Assembly (NCBI GenBank): GCA_020624805.1
Contig: JAHKVW010000027.1
Span: 1-40,065 of the forward strand
Origin: a bacterium
Lineage (GTDB): Bacteria; Bacillota; Clostridia; Oscillospirales; Acutalibacteraceae
Direction: 5' to 3'
DNA: 40,065 nucleotides
The position numbers and the translations under genes were made by a program. The notes beneath the pieces are model-generated. The model saw nothing but the letters and a program-made list of their open reading frames with translations. It made no database searches and was not told the DNA's origin. Of this stretch, positions 24,081-32,354 are shown one piece after another; position 1 is the first letter of the stretch, and the number at the start of each line of letters is the position of its first letter.

Positions 24081-25682
24081 ATGATGAAAAGAATTGTATC
24101 GATGCTTCTTTGCGTCATGATGACGGTATCATTGGCGGCGTTTCACGCGTCTGCCGAAGAACCATTGTTTTCCGGTGAGCCCGAACCCGTCGTGCCCGAT
24201 GACGCGGCGTTTATTACCGATGGTTTCAAAAAGACCGATGCGGATCTGGCTTCGACCGGTGTGACGCTCGATGATCCCGTCATTGTACCCCGCATCGTTG
24301 TGACGACCGAAAACGGCAACGGAACCACCCTGCAAAAAGAGGACGGCTATCAGAACGCGTCTGTCAGCATCACCGATACGGATGGTTCGGTGCTCAGCGA
24401 CAGCTGTACCTTCAAGGTGCGCGGCAACACCTCCGCGATGGCGGCGATCGGTAAGAAAGCCTATACCTTCAAATTCGAGAAGAAAAAGGATGTTCTCGGA
24501 ATGGGTAAGGGAAAAAAGTGGGTGCTGCTCGCGAACACGTTTGACCCCACGATGCTGCGCAATTATATGGCATTTGAGTTTGCTCACCATCTCGGCTTGC
24601 CGTATACCTCCGAACACCGCTTTGTCGAGGTGTTTCTCGACGGTTCCTACCGCGGCTGTTATGAGCTCGTCGAACCGGTCCAGGAGGGTAAGGAGCGCGT
24701 CAATATCGACATCGAGTCCAACGACGGCAAAAAGGACTTTTTGATCGAGTATGAGAGGACGCGTCTGGAACCGGACGTGATCTATTTTACGGTTGACGGT
24801 CTGCGCTTTATCGCGAGTGATCCCGACGAGCCGGATGAGGATCAGCTCAATTACATCACCGAAACCCTGACCGTTGTCACTGATACGATGAGGAACGGCA
24901 GCAGGGAAGAGATCGAAGAAGTGATCGATGTGCCGTCCTTCGTCAAATTCTACCTGCTCAATGAGTTCTTCAAAACCATGGATTTTGATGAGAGCTCCGT
25001 GTTCTTCTTCTATAAGGACGGCAAGCTCTATGCGGGTCCCGCATGGGATTATGATATGTCCACCGGCAATACGAATGCCGATCTCGTTTCGGCTCACGCC
25101 AGAAACACCGCGAAGACAGACGGTATTCTGCAGGATACCAAGAACTTCTACAAGTATATCGGCAGAAAGAGCTGGTTTGTCGATGAGGTCAAAAAGGCGT
25201 ATGAGGAGAACTATGATTACATGGTGAGCCTCTTTGCCGAGAACGGCCTTTTGGATACATGGAGCAATGAATCCAAGGATATCTTTGACCGCAACTGGAC
25301 GGTCTGGAGAGTCTCGAGGCATTGGTACAACTACCAGAAGCCGCCTCTCGCGACCTATCAGCTCAACCTCGATTTCCTTAAGAACTGGCTCAATGAGCGC
25401 AATTCGTGGCTGTTTGATCATTATGATCTGTTCAGCTATGAGTATCTGCGCGGTGACGCCGACGGCAACGGTGCTTTGGATGTGCTCGACGCGACGACGA
25501 TCCAGCGCGTGCTTGCCGGTCTTTCTGCGCAGGATGAGGATGGTCATATGGCGCTGCGCGCCACTGTGACCGGCGACGAACTTTCGATCACTGACGCGAC
25601 CGCGATCCAGCGTTATTTAGCTTCACTGGACAACATTTATGAGTTGGATACTACTGTCAAGGTAAAACTGAGAGAGAAATAA
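24081..25682 (+). CDS. Secreted CotH-kinase-like protein with dockerin module
   Basis: This 533-residue protein has a signal peptide (MMKRIVSMLL... cut after HASA), a CotH-type domain (about 45-440, with FKVRGNTSA, KKWVLLAN, MLRNYMAFE and the GPAWDYDMS motif) and a C-terminal dockerin-like region (about 458-517). The first dockerin repeat, DADGNGALDVLDATTIQR, is a good calcium loop; the second, TGDELSITDATAIQR, is weaker. CotH proteins are atypical kinases. The dockerin suggests attachment to a cohesin scaffold outside the cell, as in Ruminococcus. ATG at 24081 starts the signal peptide. The terminator at 25698 follows. Confidence 0.92.
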   Translation: MMKRIVSMLLCVMMTVSLAAFHASAEEPLFSGEPEPVVPDDAAFITDGFKKTDADLASTGVTLDDPVIVPRIVVTTENGNGTTLQKEDGYQNASVSITDTDGSVLSDSCTFKVRGNTSAMAAIGKKAYTFKFEKKKDVLGMGKGKKWVLLANTFDPTMLRNYMAFEFAHHLGLPYTSEHRFVEVFLDGSYRGCYELVEPVQEGKERVNIDIESNDGKKDFLIEYERTRLEPDVIYFTVDGLRFIASDPDEPDEDQLNYITETLTVVTDTMRNGSREEIEEVIDVPSFVKFYLLNEFFKTMDFDESSVFFFYKDGKLYAGPAWDYDMSTGNTNADLVSAHARNTAKTDGILQDTKNFYKYIGRKSWFVDEVKKAYEENYDYMVSLFAENGLLDTWSNESKDIFDRNWTVWRVSRHWYNYQKPPLATYQLNLDFLKNWLNERNSWLFDHYDLFSYEYLRGDADGNGALDVLDATTIQRVLAGLSAQDEDGHMALRATVTGDELSITDATAIQRYLASLDNIYELDTTVKVKLREK

Positions 25683-25697
25683 CCGGTATAAAACGAA

Positions 25698-25719
25698 CCC
25701 CGCCGAACGGCGGGGTTTT
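25698..25719 (+). terminator. Terminator of the CotH gene
   Basis: CCCCGCCGAACGGCGGGG followed by TTTT, 16 bases after the stop codon. Confidence 0.92.
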
Positions 25720-25733
25720 CATCTGTATACAAT

Positions 25734-25860
25734 CGTCATTGCGAGGCATTCATGCCGTGGCAATCTCAACCTATTATCATCGTCATTGCGGGGCGTTCAT
25801 GCCGTGGCAATCTCAACCTATTATCATCGTCATTGCGAGGCATCCATGCCGTGGCAATCA
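25734..25860. repeat. Tandem array of the 47-bp hairpin repeat (2.7 copies)
   Basis: Three direct copies, at 25734-25780, 25781-25827 and 25828-25860 (cut short). Each folds as ATTGC-GA-GGCAT-TC-ATGCC-GTG-GCAAT, followed by CTCAACCTATTAT. The third copy runs into the stop codon of pncB. Related single copies lie at 8262, 12630, 38456 and 39831. Confidence 0.9.
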
Positions 25861-27054
25861 CAAGGTTTCTCTTTTCAGACGGAAGGCGACAGAGCGCTTG
25901 AGATATTTGAGATAATCCGCGTCATGGCACATGCTCTTCTCGGGATTGTCGCTGAGCTTCGCAACGGGCTTTCCATTGACATATTGGAGCTTGATGACGA
26001 TGTTGAGCGGATCGACGCAGGTATCGTTGGAGCAGTAGGTGCCGATGCCGAAGCTGACCTTCGCTCTGTCCTTGAAGTAGTCAAAGAGCTTTTGCGCGCG
26101 GTCAAAGTTCAGACTGTCGGAGAACAGCAGGAGCTTTGTTCTGGGATCGACGCCGTAGCTCTCGTAATGGCGTATGATCTTTTCGCCCCATTCATACGGA
26201 TCGCCGGAGTCATGGCGTACACCGTTGTAGTTGTTGACATTGGAGCGGTTGAAATCCATCAGGAACAGGTCGGTGGTGATGGTATCGGTCAGAGCGGTAC
26301 CGTTATCACCGTCATACTCGTCATACCAGTCGCGCATCGCGTAGTGGTTGGTGTAGGCGAGAGGATAGCGGTCGATTCCCTGGTACATCTGCACGAACTC
26401 ATGCGCGTAAGTGCCGATGGGGGTCAGGTTGTATTTCATCGCGAGGTAGACGTTGGAGGTTCCGATACATTTATCTGTCTCGGTGGACAGTCGGCGCACT
26501 ACGACGTCCTGCCATTCGCGTGAGAGTCGTCTGCGGCAGCCGAATTCGGCGAATTTGAAGGTATAGGTGCCGTTGTTCAGCGCCTCGATCTTCGCGCTGA
26601 GCTTTTCCTCGGCGGATCTTAACAGCTTATCATAATCGTATGACATGCGGAAGTAGACCTCGTTGACGATCTCGAGCAGGTGGATCTCGAACTGCATCGC
26701 CGAGAAGAGAGGACCGTCTATGATGATCTCCAGCTCGCCATCCTTGCTCAGCGAGGCGTTGACATACTCGCGGATCGGGTGCCATAAGCGCAGGAATTCC
26801 ACATAGTCGTTTTTGATGAAGCGGATGGAGCGCAGATAATCCAGCTCATCCTTTCTGAATCGCAGGGTGCACAGATGGTCGATCTGGGAGTTGATCTCGT
26901 CAAGCATCTCCTGCGTGAACTTGACGTCCTTGTTGCGGCATTTAAAATAGTATTTGCCGCACAGATCGGTATGCTTATGGAAGATGACCTGATCCATATT
27001 GAATTTATACAGATCGGTATCCAGCAGCGATATTACAATCGGGTCGAGTTTCAT
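25858..27054 (-). CDS. pncB: Nicotinate phosphoribosyltransferase
   Basis: This 398-residue enzyme makes nicotinate mononucleotide from nicotinate and PRPP in NAD salvage. Family marks are the start 'SLLDTDLYKFNM', GTYAHEF with the phosphorylated His218, and VRHDSGDP. The length is typical of the bacterial PncB class. AAGGAC precedes the ATG and a strong promoter lies upstream. It is a single-gene unit convergent with the CotH gene; its last codons and stop lie against a truncated hairpin repeat. Confidence 0.95.
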   Translation of the reverse strand: MKLDPIVISLLDTDLYKFNMDQVIFHKHTDLCGKYYFKCRNKDVKFTQEMLDEINSQIDHLCTLRFRKDELDYLRSIRFIKNDYVEFLRLWHPIREYVNASLSKDGELEIIIDGPLFSAMQFEIHLLEIVNEVYFRMSYDYDKLLRSAEEKLSAKIEALNNGTYTFKFAEFGCRRRLSREWQDVVVRRLSTETDKCIGTSNVYLAMKYNLTPIGTYAHEFVQMYQGIDRYPLAYTNHYAMRDWYDEYDGDNGTALTDTITTDLFLMDFNRSNVNNYNGVRHDSGDPYEWGEKIIRHYESYGVDPRTKLLLFSDSLNFDRAQKLFDYFKDRAKVSFGIGTYCSNDTCVDPLNIVIKLQYVNGKPVAKLSDNPEKSMCHDADYLKYLKRSVAFRLKRETL

Positions 27055-27103
27055 AATAATAGTCCTTTCATGCCGAATCAGATTGATAGTGTTCGACTTT
27101 TAC

Positions 27104-27132
27104 ATAATAATACTTTCCCTCGGATAAGTCAA
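27104..27132 (-). promoter_or_regulatory. Promoter of pncB
   Basis: On the minus strand, TTGACT (27132-27127), 17 bases, TATTAT (27109-27104). It lies back to back with the plus-strand promoter at 27171. Confidence 0.8.
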
Positions 27133-27170
27133 GCAAAGGGTGTATTCGATAGCGGATTGTGTCGAATCGA

Positions 27171-27199
27171 TTGACATTAATTTAAATTTTGTTTATCAT
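27171..27199 (+). promoter_or_regulatory. Promoter of the acyl-CoA synthetase operon
   Basis: TTGACA (27171-27176), 17 bases, TATCAT (27194-27199), 36 bases upstream of the chosen start codon. Confidence 0.85.
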
Positions 27200-27234
27200 A
27201 TAGCTGTTAACGTCAAATGCAAAGAGGCAAATAC

Positions 27235-28920
27235 ATGAGTGAAACGTATCAAATCGATTATCCCCGTCTGACGATGTATCAGATGGTGGAGAATTGTGCC
27301 AATATCAATCCGAAGGATAACGCTTTGGAGTTCTACGGCAGGCTGATCACCTACGGAGAGCTGATCCGGCGCATCGAGCGCTGTGCCAAGGCGTTCCGGG
27401 CGCTGGGTATCCGAAAGGGTGACGCGGTGACGCTGTGTATGCCGAACACGCCGCAGACTGTGGAATGCTTTTACGCGCTGAACCGGATCGGCGCGATCGC
27501 CAACATGATCCATCCGCAGTCCGCGCAGAATGAGATCACCTATTATCTGAATCTCAGCGAGAGCAAAGCGATCGTCACGATCGACCTGTTTTGCGAGACC
27601 GTCCAGAACGCGATCGACAACGCCGACCATCCCGTGAAGGCGATCATCTGCCGCATGCAGGATGAACTGCCCTTCTTCCTGTCCGTTGCCTATTTTGTCA
27701 AAAAGGGCAAGGATTATATGAAATACCCGAACACCGATTACGGGATGCTCTATCAGGACTTTCTCAAGGGCGCGGATCGGATCGGATCGATCAATATCGA
27801 GCCGTTTGAAGAGGATCGCACATCTGTCATCCTCTACAGCGGCGGTACCTCGGGACAGCCCAAGGGGATCTGTCTGACCGATTTCAACTTCAACGCTTTG
27901 GCGATGCAGGGCTTTGAGGCGCTGAACTTGGACACCAAGCGCGGTATGAAGCTGCTCAGCTGTATGCCGATGTTCCACGGCTTCGGGCTGGGGATCAACA
28001 TCCATGTCGGTCTGGTGCTCGGCGCGCTGTGTATGCTGATGCCGACCTTCAATAAACATACCTACGCCAAGGCGCTGCTGCAAAAAAAGCCGAATTTCAT
28101 CGCCGGAGTTCCCACGATATTTGAGGCGCTCTTGCATTTGCCCGAGCTGGAAGGAAAGGATCTGTCCTATCTGTACGGGATGTTCTGCGGCGGCGATTCC
28201 CTTTCCGTCGAGCTCAAGCGTAAAATCGATGCGTTTTTGCATGAACACAACGCCCATATCCAGGTGCGCGAGGGCTACGGGCTGACCGAATGTGTCACCG
28301 CGAGCTGTCTGACCCCGACCAATGAATATCGTGAGAACAGCATCGGACTGCCGTTCCCCGATATGGTCTATCAGATCGTCCGACTCGGTACCGACGATGT
28401 TTTGCCCTACGGTGAAGAGGGCGAGATCATCCTGCGCGGTCCGACTTTGATGAAGGGCTATCTGAAAAATCCCGAAGAGACCGCAAAGACCCTGCGCCGA
28501 CTCGCCGACGGCAACATCTGGCTCTATACCGGCGACCTCGGCTACATGGATGAGGACGGTTACGTCTATTTCAAACAGCGTATCAAGCGCATGATCATCA
28601 CCAACGGCTATAATGTCTATCCCGGGTCGATCGAGAATGTGATCGACGGTGTGGATGAAGTGGCGTACAGCTGTGTCATCGGCGTCAAGGACCCCCGCCG
28701 TATGCAGCGGGTACGCGCCTATATCGTTCTGCATGACGATATCAAGCCGACGGACGCGCTGAAACAGAAGATCATGGATGAGCTTGAACTGCATATCGCG
28801 AAGTACGCGTTACCCAAGGAGATCATCTTCCGTGACGAGCTGCCCAAGACGCTGGTCGGCAAGGTCGCTTATCGTAAGCTGGAAGAAGAAGCAAACGCAG
28901 AAGAGGAGGCAAAAGCATGA
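27235..28920 (+). CDS. Long-chain acyl-CoA synthetase-like ligase
   Basis: This 561-residue adenylate-forming enzyme has YSGGTSGQPKG, GYGLTEC, YTGDLGYMDEDGYVYF, the KRMIITNGYNVYP hinge and a C-terminal Lys in LVGKVAYRKL. The pattern is that of fatty acyl-CoA synthetases. ATG at 27235 is preferred since AGAGG lies seven bases upstream; ATG at 27217 lacks one. It overlaps the next gene by four bases (ATGA). It activates a carboxylic acid to its CoA thioester; the chain length is unknown. Confidence 0.9.
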   Translation: MSETYQIDYPRLTMYQMVENCANINPKDNALEFYGRLITYGELIRRIERCAKAFRALGIRKGDAVTLCMPNTPQTVECFYALNRIGAIANMIHPQSAQNEITYYLNLSESKAIVTIDLFCETVQNAIDNADHPVKAIICRMQDELPFFLSVAYFVKKGKDYMKYPNTDYGMLYQDFLKGADRIGSINIEPFEEDRTSVILYSGGTSGQPKGICLTDFNFNALAMQGFEALNLDTKRGMKLLSCMPMFHGFGLGINIHVGLVLGALCMLMPTFNKHTYAKALLQKKPNFIAGVPTIFEALLHLPELEGKDLSYLYGMFCGGDSLSVELKRKIDAFLHEHNAHIQVREGYGLTECVTASCLTPTNEYRENSIGLPFPDMVYQIVRLGTDDVLPYGEEGEIILRGPTLMKGYLKNPEETAKTLRRLADGNIWLYTGDLGYMDEDGYVYFKQRIKRMIITNGYNVYPGSIENVIDGVDEVAYSCVIGVKDPRRMQRVRAYIVLHDDIKPTDALKQKIMDELELHIAKYALPKEIIFRDELPKTLVGKVAYRKLEEEANAEEEAKA

Positions 28921-29696
28921 AACTGAGCTGGCACGGCACCGCGTCGATCCTACTCGAATCCGAGGGCTATCGGATCGCGTTCGATCCCTTTTTGACCATC
29001 CCTCTGCATGAGACGACCTGCCGCAGAAAACTGCACGCGGTCAAATACCGCACCGCGGACTCCGTTCTGGTGACGCACGGACACTTTGATCATATCCTTG
29101 ACATCCCGAGATTGTATCGAGATTCCGATACCTTGATCTACGCTACGAGCGCTCCTTGTAAAACCTTGATGAAACGCGGCATGGAGCGCGAACAGCTCCG
29201 GGTGATCATCCCCGGCGCGACCTTTCAGCTCGGCAACTTTACCATCCGCGTCTATCAGGGCAGACACTGCCGCTTTGATCTGGGTGTCATGCTCAAGACC
29301 ATATTCAAGCGGGATACCTTTCTGTATCCCAAGCGCCTGTATGAGCTGATCAAGCTCAACCGCCTGTACGCGGAGAACGGTGAGACGCTCTTTTATGAGA
29401 TTGAAGCAGAGGGCAAGCGGATCCAACTGCTCGGCAGTATGGGGCTGGATATCAACACCGCGTACCCGACCGGCGCCGATGTGCTGATCCTGCCGTTCCA
29501 AGGAACGTCCGATCCCGCGCGCACGGTGGTGCCGATCATCAATAAGCTCCAACCGAAACGGATCTATCTGGATCACTATGACAACACCTTCCCGCCGATG
29601 ACGAGGCATATCGACACGGTGGGATTCACCGCGAAGCTGATGCGCAGCGGAATCCCCGCCGCGGCGCTGAAGCGCGGTAAGGTGTATGAGATATAA
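28917..29696 (+). CDS. Metallo-beta-lactamase-fold hydrolase
   Basis: This 259-residue protein has THGHFDH, giving zinc ligands His54, His56, Asp58 and His59. Further candidates are in the GRHCRFD region and LDHYDNTFPP near the C-terminus. The start WHGTASILLES and DPF suit the UlaG-like branch. Translation is coupled to the ligase. Within an acyl-CoA operon it might act on a thioester or a phosphate ester, but nothing in the sequence fixes this. Confidence 0.87.
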   Translation: MKLSWHGTASILLESEGYRIAFDPFLTIPLHETTCRRKLHAVKYRTADSVLVTHGHFDHILDIPRLYRDSDTLIYATSAPCKTLMKRGMEREQLRVIIPGATFQLGNFTIRVYQGRHCRFDLGVMLKTIFKRDTFLYPKRLYELIKLNRLYAENGETLFYEIEAEGKRIQLLGSMGLDINTAYPTGADVLILPFQGTSDPARTVVPIINKLQPKRIYLDHYDNTFPPMTRHIDTVGFTAKLMRSGIPAAALKRGKVYEI

Positions 29697-29717
29697 GTAA
29701 TAGAACAGAGGAAGACT

Positions 29718-30614
29718 ATGGCTGTGAATCAAAACAAGTATAAAAGAAGATGGGGCGATCGCCGCGACGGCCGCCGTGTCAAGGTGTCCGGTATGCAGAC
29801 GATCATGGCGAGCCTGTGGCCGAAGCGCACCGACTGCGAGGTGTATCTGAATGATACGATCGACGTTACCGAAATGATGAAGTATGTCGAGCGAAAGAAC
29901 GCGGAGCACCCCGATCTGAAAACGACATTTTTCCATTGCGTAATCGCGGCAGTCGCGAAGATGGTCAGGGAACGCCCTTTGATGAACCGCTTTGTGCAGG
30001 GACGCCTCGTCTATGAGCGTTTTGATATCAGCGTCGCGTTTGTAGCGAAGCTGGCGTTTGAGGATCACGCGGAAGAAGCGCTCCTGTTCTTTGTCCCCAA
30101 GGATACCGACACCGTCGACAACGTCAGTCAGATGGTCGTCAACAAGGTCAAAAAGGTTCGCTCACGCGGTAATCAAAAAGCGGGCGTCGATGACCTGCTC
30201 GATAAGGTAGCGGCATTCCCGCGGCCGATCGTTATGCTGATCTGTAAGATCGTGCGGTGGCTCGATTTCTGGGGCAAGAATCCCGCGGCACTGACCGAGG
30301 GCGATCCGCACTACGCGACCGTTTTGCTCTCTAATCTCGGCTCGATCAAATGTCCTGCCGTCTATCATCATTTGAACAACTACGGCACCAACAGCGTCAT
30401 GGTCACGATCGGTACGATCCATGAGGAAGAGCGCCTCATGCCCGACGGCTCAAAACAGATCCGCAAGGTATGCGATATCGGCGCGACGCTCGATGAACGC
30501 ATCGGCGACGGCTTCTACTTTGCGCGCAGCTTAAAGCTCATTCATTATATCTGCGCCCATCCCGAGCTGTTGGATCAGCCGATCGGGGAGAACAGCGGAT
30601 TCGATTATCATTAG
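29718..30614 (+). CDS. E2-like acyltransferase lacking the catalytic His
   Basis: This 298-residue protein resembles the catalytic domain of 2-oxoacid dehydrogenase E2 and chloramphenicol acetyltransferase, with no lipoyl or binding domain. The TVLLSNLGS strand and the final helix region match. In the motif DHRxxDG the His is Glu (DERIGDG), so usual acyl-CoA transfer chemistry is doubtful. YHHLNNYG in the middle offers other His residues. It follows the MBL gene by about 20 bases and ends the operon. It may bind rather than transfer acyl groups, or use a different residue. Confidence 0.75.
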   Translation: MAVNQNKYKRRWGDRRDGRRVKVSGMQTIMASLWPKRTDCEVYLNDTIDVTEMMKYVERKNAEHPDLKTTFFHCVIAAVAKMVRERPLMNRFVQGRLVYERFDISVAFVAKLAFEDHAEEALLFFVPKDTDTVDNVSQMVVNKVKKVRSRGNQKAGVDDLLDKVAAFPRPIVMLICKIVRWLDFWGKNPAALTEGDPHYATVLLSNLGSIKCPAVYHHLNNYGTNSVMVTIGTIHEEERLMPDGSKQIRKVCDIGATLDERIGDGFYFARSLKLIHYICAHPELLDQPIGENSGFDYH

Positions 30615-30629
30615 TTGTCATACAATAAC

Positions 30630-30658
30630 TTGTATCTTACTCATATCTGTGATATACT
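30630..30658 (+). promoter_or_regulatory. Promoter of the lipoprotein gene
   Basis: TTGTAT (30630-30635), 17 bases, TATACT (30653-30658), 43 bases upstream of the start codon. Confidence 0.75.
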
Positions 30659-30700
30659 ATCGATAGCATCTATCAATATTTTCAATCAATGGAGGATCCC

Positions 30701-31198
30701 ATGAAAAGAATCATCTGTGTTTTGCTCATCATGCTGTTATGTGTCGGCTTAGCCGCTTGCTCACCCAAGCAGGATAATACCGAACCCGCTTCCGATCCGG
30801 CTTCTTCCGCCGCCTCGCAGACTGACGCTGCCCAAGCTTCAAGCGTTGCATCTTCCGGCAAGCGTTACGCGACCGTCAAGGAATATCTGGATACACCCGA
30901 GGTGCAGTCGCAGATCAACTCCACGATCGAATCCAACAAGTCCGATGACATGGAGATGTCGATCTATGCGGAAGGCGATGATACACTGGTGTATGACTAC
31001 CTCTTCACACAAACCTATGACGAGAACGGCGTTGCCGAACTCAAATCCGGACTGGATAAGGCGTTGGAGGAAAAGGGCTCTACCTTTACTTCTGTTGCCG
31101 GTACGCTCAAAACCTATGTTGATGTTGAGAATCCCAAGGTGAAGGTCGTCTATCGCAACGGCGATAATACAGTCATCACCGAAAAAACCTTTGAATAA
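30701..31198 (+). CDS. Lipoprotein, DUF4854-like
   Basis: This 165-residue protein starts with MKRIICVLLIMLL and a lipobox LAAC, so it should be lipidated and held on the outer face of the membrane. A Ser/Ala/Asp-rich linker (about 20-55) precedes a small domain with VKEYLDTPEVQSQI and the KSDDMEMSIYAEGD region, like DUF4854. GGAGG is five bases upstream of the ATG at 30701. It is a single gene with its own promoter and terminator. Function is unknown. Confidence 0.85.
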   Translation: MKRIICVLLIMLLCVGLAACSPKQDNTEPASDPASSAASQTDAAQASSVASSGKRYATVKEYLDTPEVQSQINSTIESNKSDDMEMSIYAEGDDTLVYDYLFTQTYDENGVAELKSGLDKALEEKGSTFTSVAGTLKTYVDVENPKVKVVYRNGDNTVITEKTFE

Positions 31199-31207
31199 AA
31201 GCACGAT

Positions 31208-31232
31208 GCCCGTCATGATTGGCGGGCTTTTT
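31208..31232 (+). terminator. Terminator of the lipoprotein gene
   Basis: GCCCG/CGGGC stem around a 10-nt loop followed by TTTTTC, ten bases past the stop codon. Confidence 0.85.
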
Positions 31233-31304
31233 CGTTGCTTGATCCTATGGGAGCGGAGTAATCTGACAATAAAAAATTTTTCAAAAATAATCTTACGAAA
31301 ACTA

Positions 31305-31333
31305 TTGACAGTCACGTGAACCTGTGATATAAT
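31305..31333 (+). promoter_or_regulatory. Perfect consensus promoter with palindrome in the spacer
   Basis: TTGACA, 17 bases, TATAAT: both boxes match consensus exactly. The spacer contains TCACGTGA (31312-31319), a perfect palindrome suited to repressor binding. It drives the DUF1836 gene and those downstream. Confidence 0.9.
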
Positions 31334-31361
31334 CATGTAAACTTAAAGAGGAGGTCGCGTG

Positions 31362-31904
31362 ATGATAGATAATCCAAGTGTTCAAAGTCCGTGCAGGATA
31401 GCGGAATATCTGCCGTTGATCCGGGCGACCGACGGCTTAACGCTCAGCCAGGTATGCACCTTGAGCGGGCTGGAGCCGTCGACGATCCAAAACTGGATCA
31501 AGCGCGGCTATGTCCCGCATCCGGTAGGGAAGAAGTATCGGGAGCGCCATCTGGCGCGGATCCTGCTGATCTCGGAGCTCAGGGAGAGTATGCAGATCGA
31601 TCGCGTCGGCAGCTTGCTCCGCTATGTCAACGGCGACGCCGATGACGAAAGCGACGATATCATCACCGAAGAGGCGTTGTATGACCTTTTCTGTGATATC
31701 GCGCGGGAGCTGTCGGAGGATCCCGCCCCGCCCGATCAGATCGGGCAGAGAGTGGCGGCGTTTCTCGATGACAGCGTCAAGACGTCCGATTCCGAAAAGC
31801 TTGCCGCGGCGTTGACGGTGATGGCGAATACACACATGGCAAATCGATATAAACAGAACGCCGACGCATTGTATATCAATGTGATCGACGACCCACAGAA
31901 ATAA
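31362..31904 (+). CDS. DUF1836 family HTH regulator
   Basis: This 180-residue protein has a MerR-like helix-turn-helix in the first third: LTLSQVCTLSGLEPSTIQNWIKRGYVP, then a basic stretch and a helical C-terminal half. This is the DUF1836 layout. The family is thought to be DNA-binding but is little studied. ATG at 31362 lies seven bases after GAGGAGG; a GTG at 31359 is closer. Its promoter carries a palindrome, so autoregulation is plausible. Confidence 0.85.
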   Translation: MIDNPSVQSPCRIAEYLPLIRATDGLTLSQVCTLSGLEPSTIQNWIKRGYVPHPVGKKYRERHLARILLISELRESMQIDRVGSLLRYVNGDADDESDDIITEEALYDLFCDIARELSEDPAPPDQIGQRVAAFLDDSVKTSDSEKLAAALTVMANTHMANRYKQNADALYINVIDDPQK

Positions 31905-31915
31905 AGGTGAGAGTG

Positions 31916-32227
31916 ATGGAAAACAATCAAACCGATTTTATGAAGAACAGACCCGTGGCGGCTTCCGCGAACCAGTACAAGGATGTGTACGGATCACAGA
32001 AGAAATCCACATTCATGACCATCAGCGCGGTGCTGAGTGTGATCACCTTCGTGCTGATGATGATCTCGATCTTCACCGGAAACCGACTGATGATGGTGAT
32101 CTTTATCCCGCTGTTCTTCGTGCTGATCATTTCATTTTTCGTTGGTAAACATGCCGAAAAGCAGAATTCTCCCGTTGAAAAAACACAGGATAATAAGGAG
32201 GCGTTATTCAAAGATCATGATCTTTAA
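31916..32227 (+). CDS. Small membrane protein
   Basis: This 103-residue protein has a polar N-terminus, two hydrophobic helices (about 30-52 and 56-78) and a charged tail. The family was not recognised. AAAGGTGA lies upstream of the ATG at 31916. It follows the DUF1836 gene by 11 bases and overlaps a tiny gene at its 3' end, so it is part of one transcript towards NfeD. Confidence 0.7.
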   Translation: MENNQTDFMKNRPVAASANQYKDVYGSQKKSTFMTISAVLSVITFVLMMISIFTGNRLMMVIFIPLFFVLIISFFVGKHAEKQNSPVEKTQDNKEALFKDHDL

Positions 32228-32351
32228 TCTATTCAGACCGATGTGTCACAGACCCTTTGCGCCGTTGCCGCGGTTCTTTATGCCGAGGCGACACCTGTTT
32301 ATGCACCGCAGACCCCCGATGGGGCCGTTCGGATTCTTCTTTTGGAGGTAG
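32217..32351 (+). CDS. Possible 44-residue Arg/Pro/Phe-rich peptide
   Basis: This short frame starts at ATG 32217, inside the end of the preceding gene, and ends three bases before the NfeD start. The peptide is rich in Arg, Pro, Phe and Met (FMPRRHLFMHRRPP) and has no acidic residue. AAGGAGG lies 15 bases upstream, further than usual. The tight fit between two genes supports translation; composition and spacing leave doubt. Confidence 0.45.
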   Translation: MIFNLFRPMCHRPFAPLPRFFMPRRHLFMHRRPPMGPFGFFFWR

Positions 32352-32354
32352 CTT

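Noticed and set aside
24129..25547. Long minus-strand frame opposite the CotH gene
   Set aside because: No domain is recognised and the plus strand has signal peptide, CotH and dockerin motifs.
25734..25860. CRISPR array
   Set aside because: The units are directly adjacent 47-bp repeats with no unique spacers, and the same sequence recurs elsewhere singly.
27196..28794. Long minus-strand frame opposite the acyl-CoA synthetase
   Set aside because: It is a shadow of the plus-strand gene, which has all ligase motifs.
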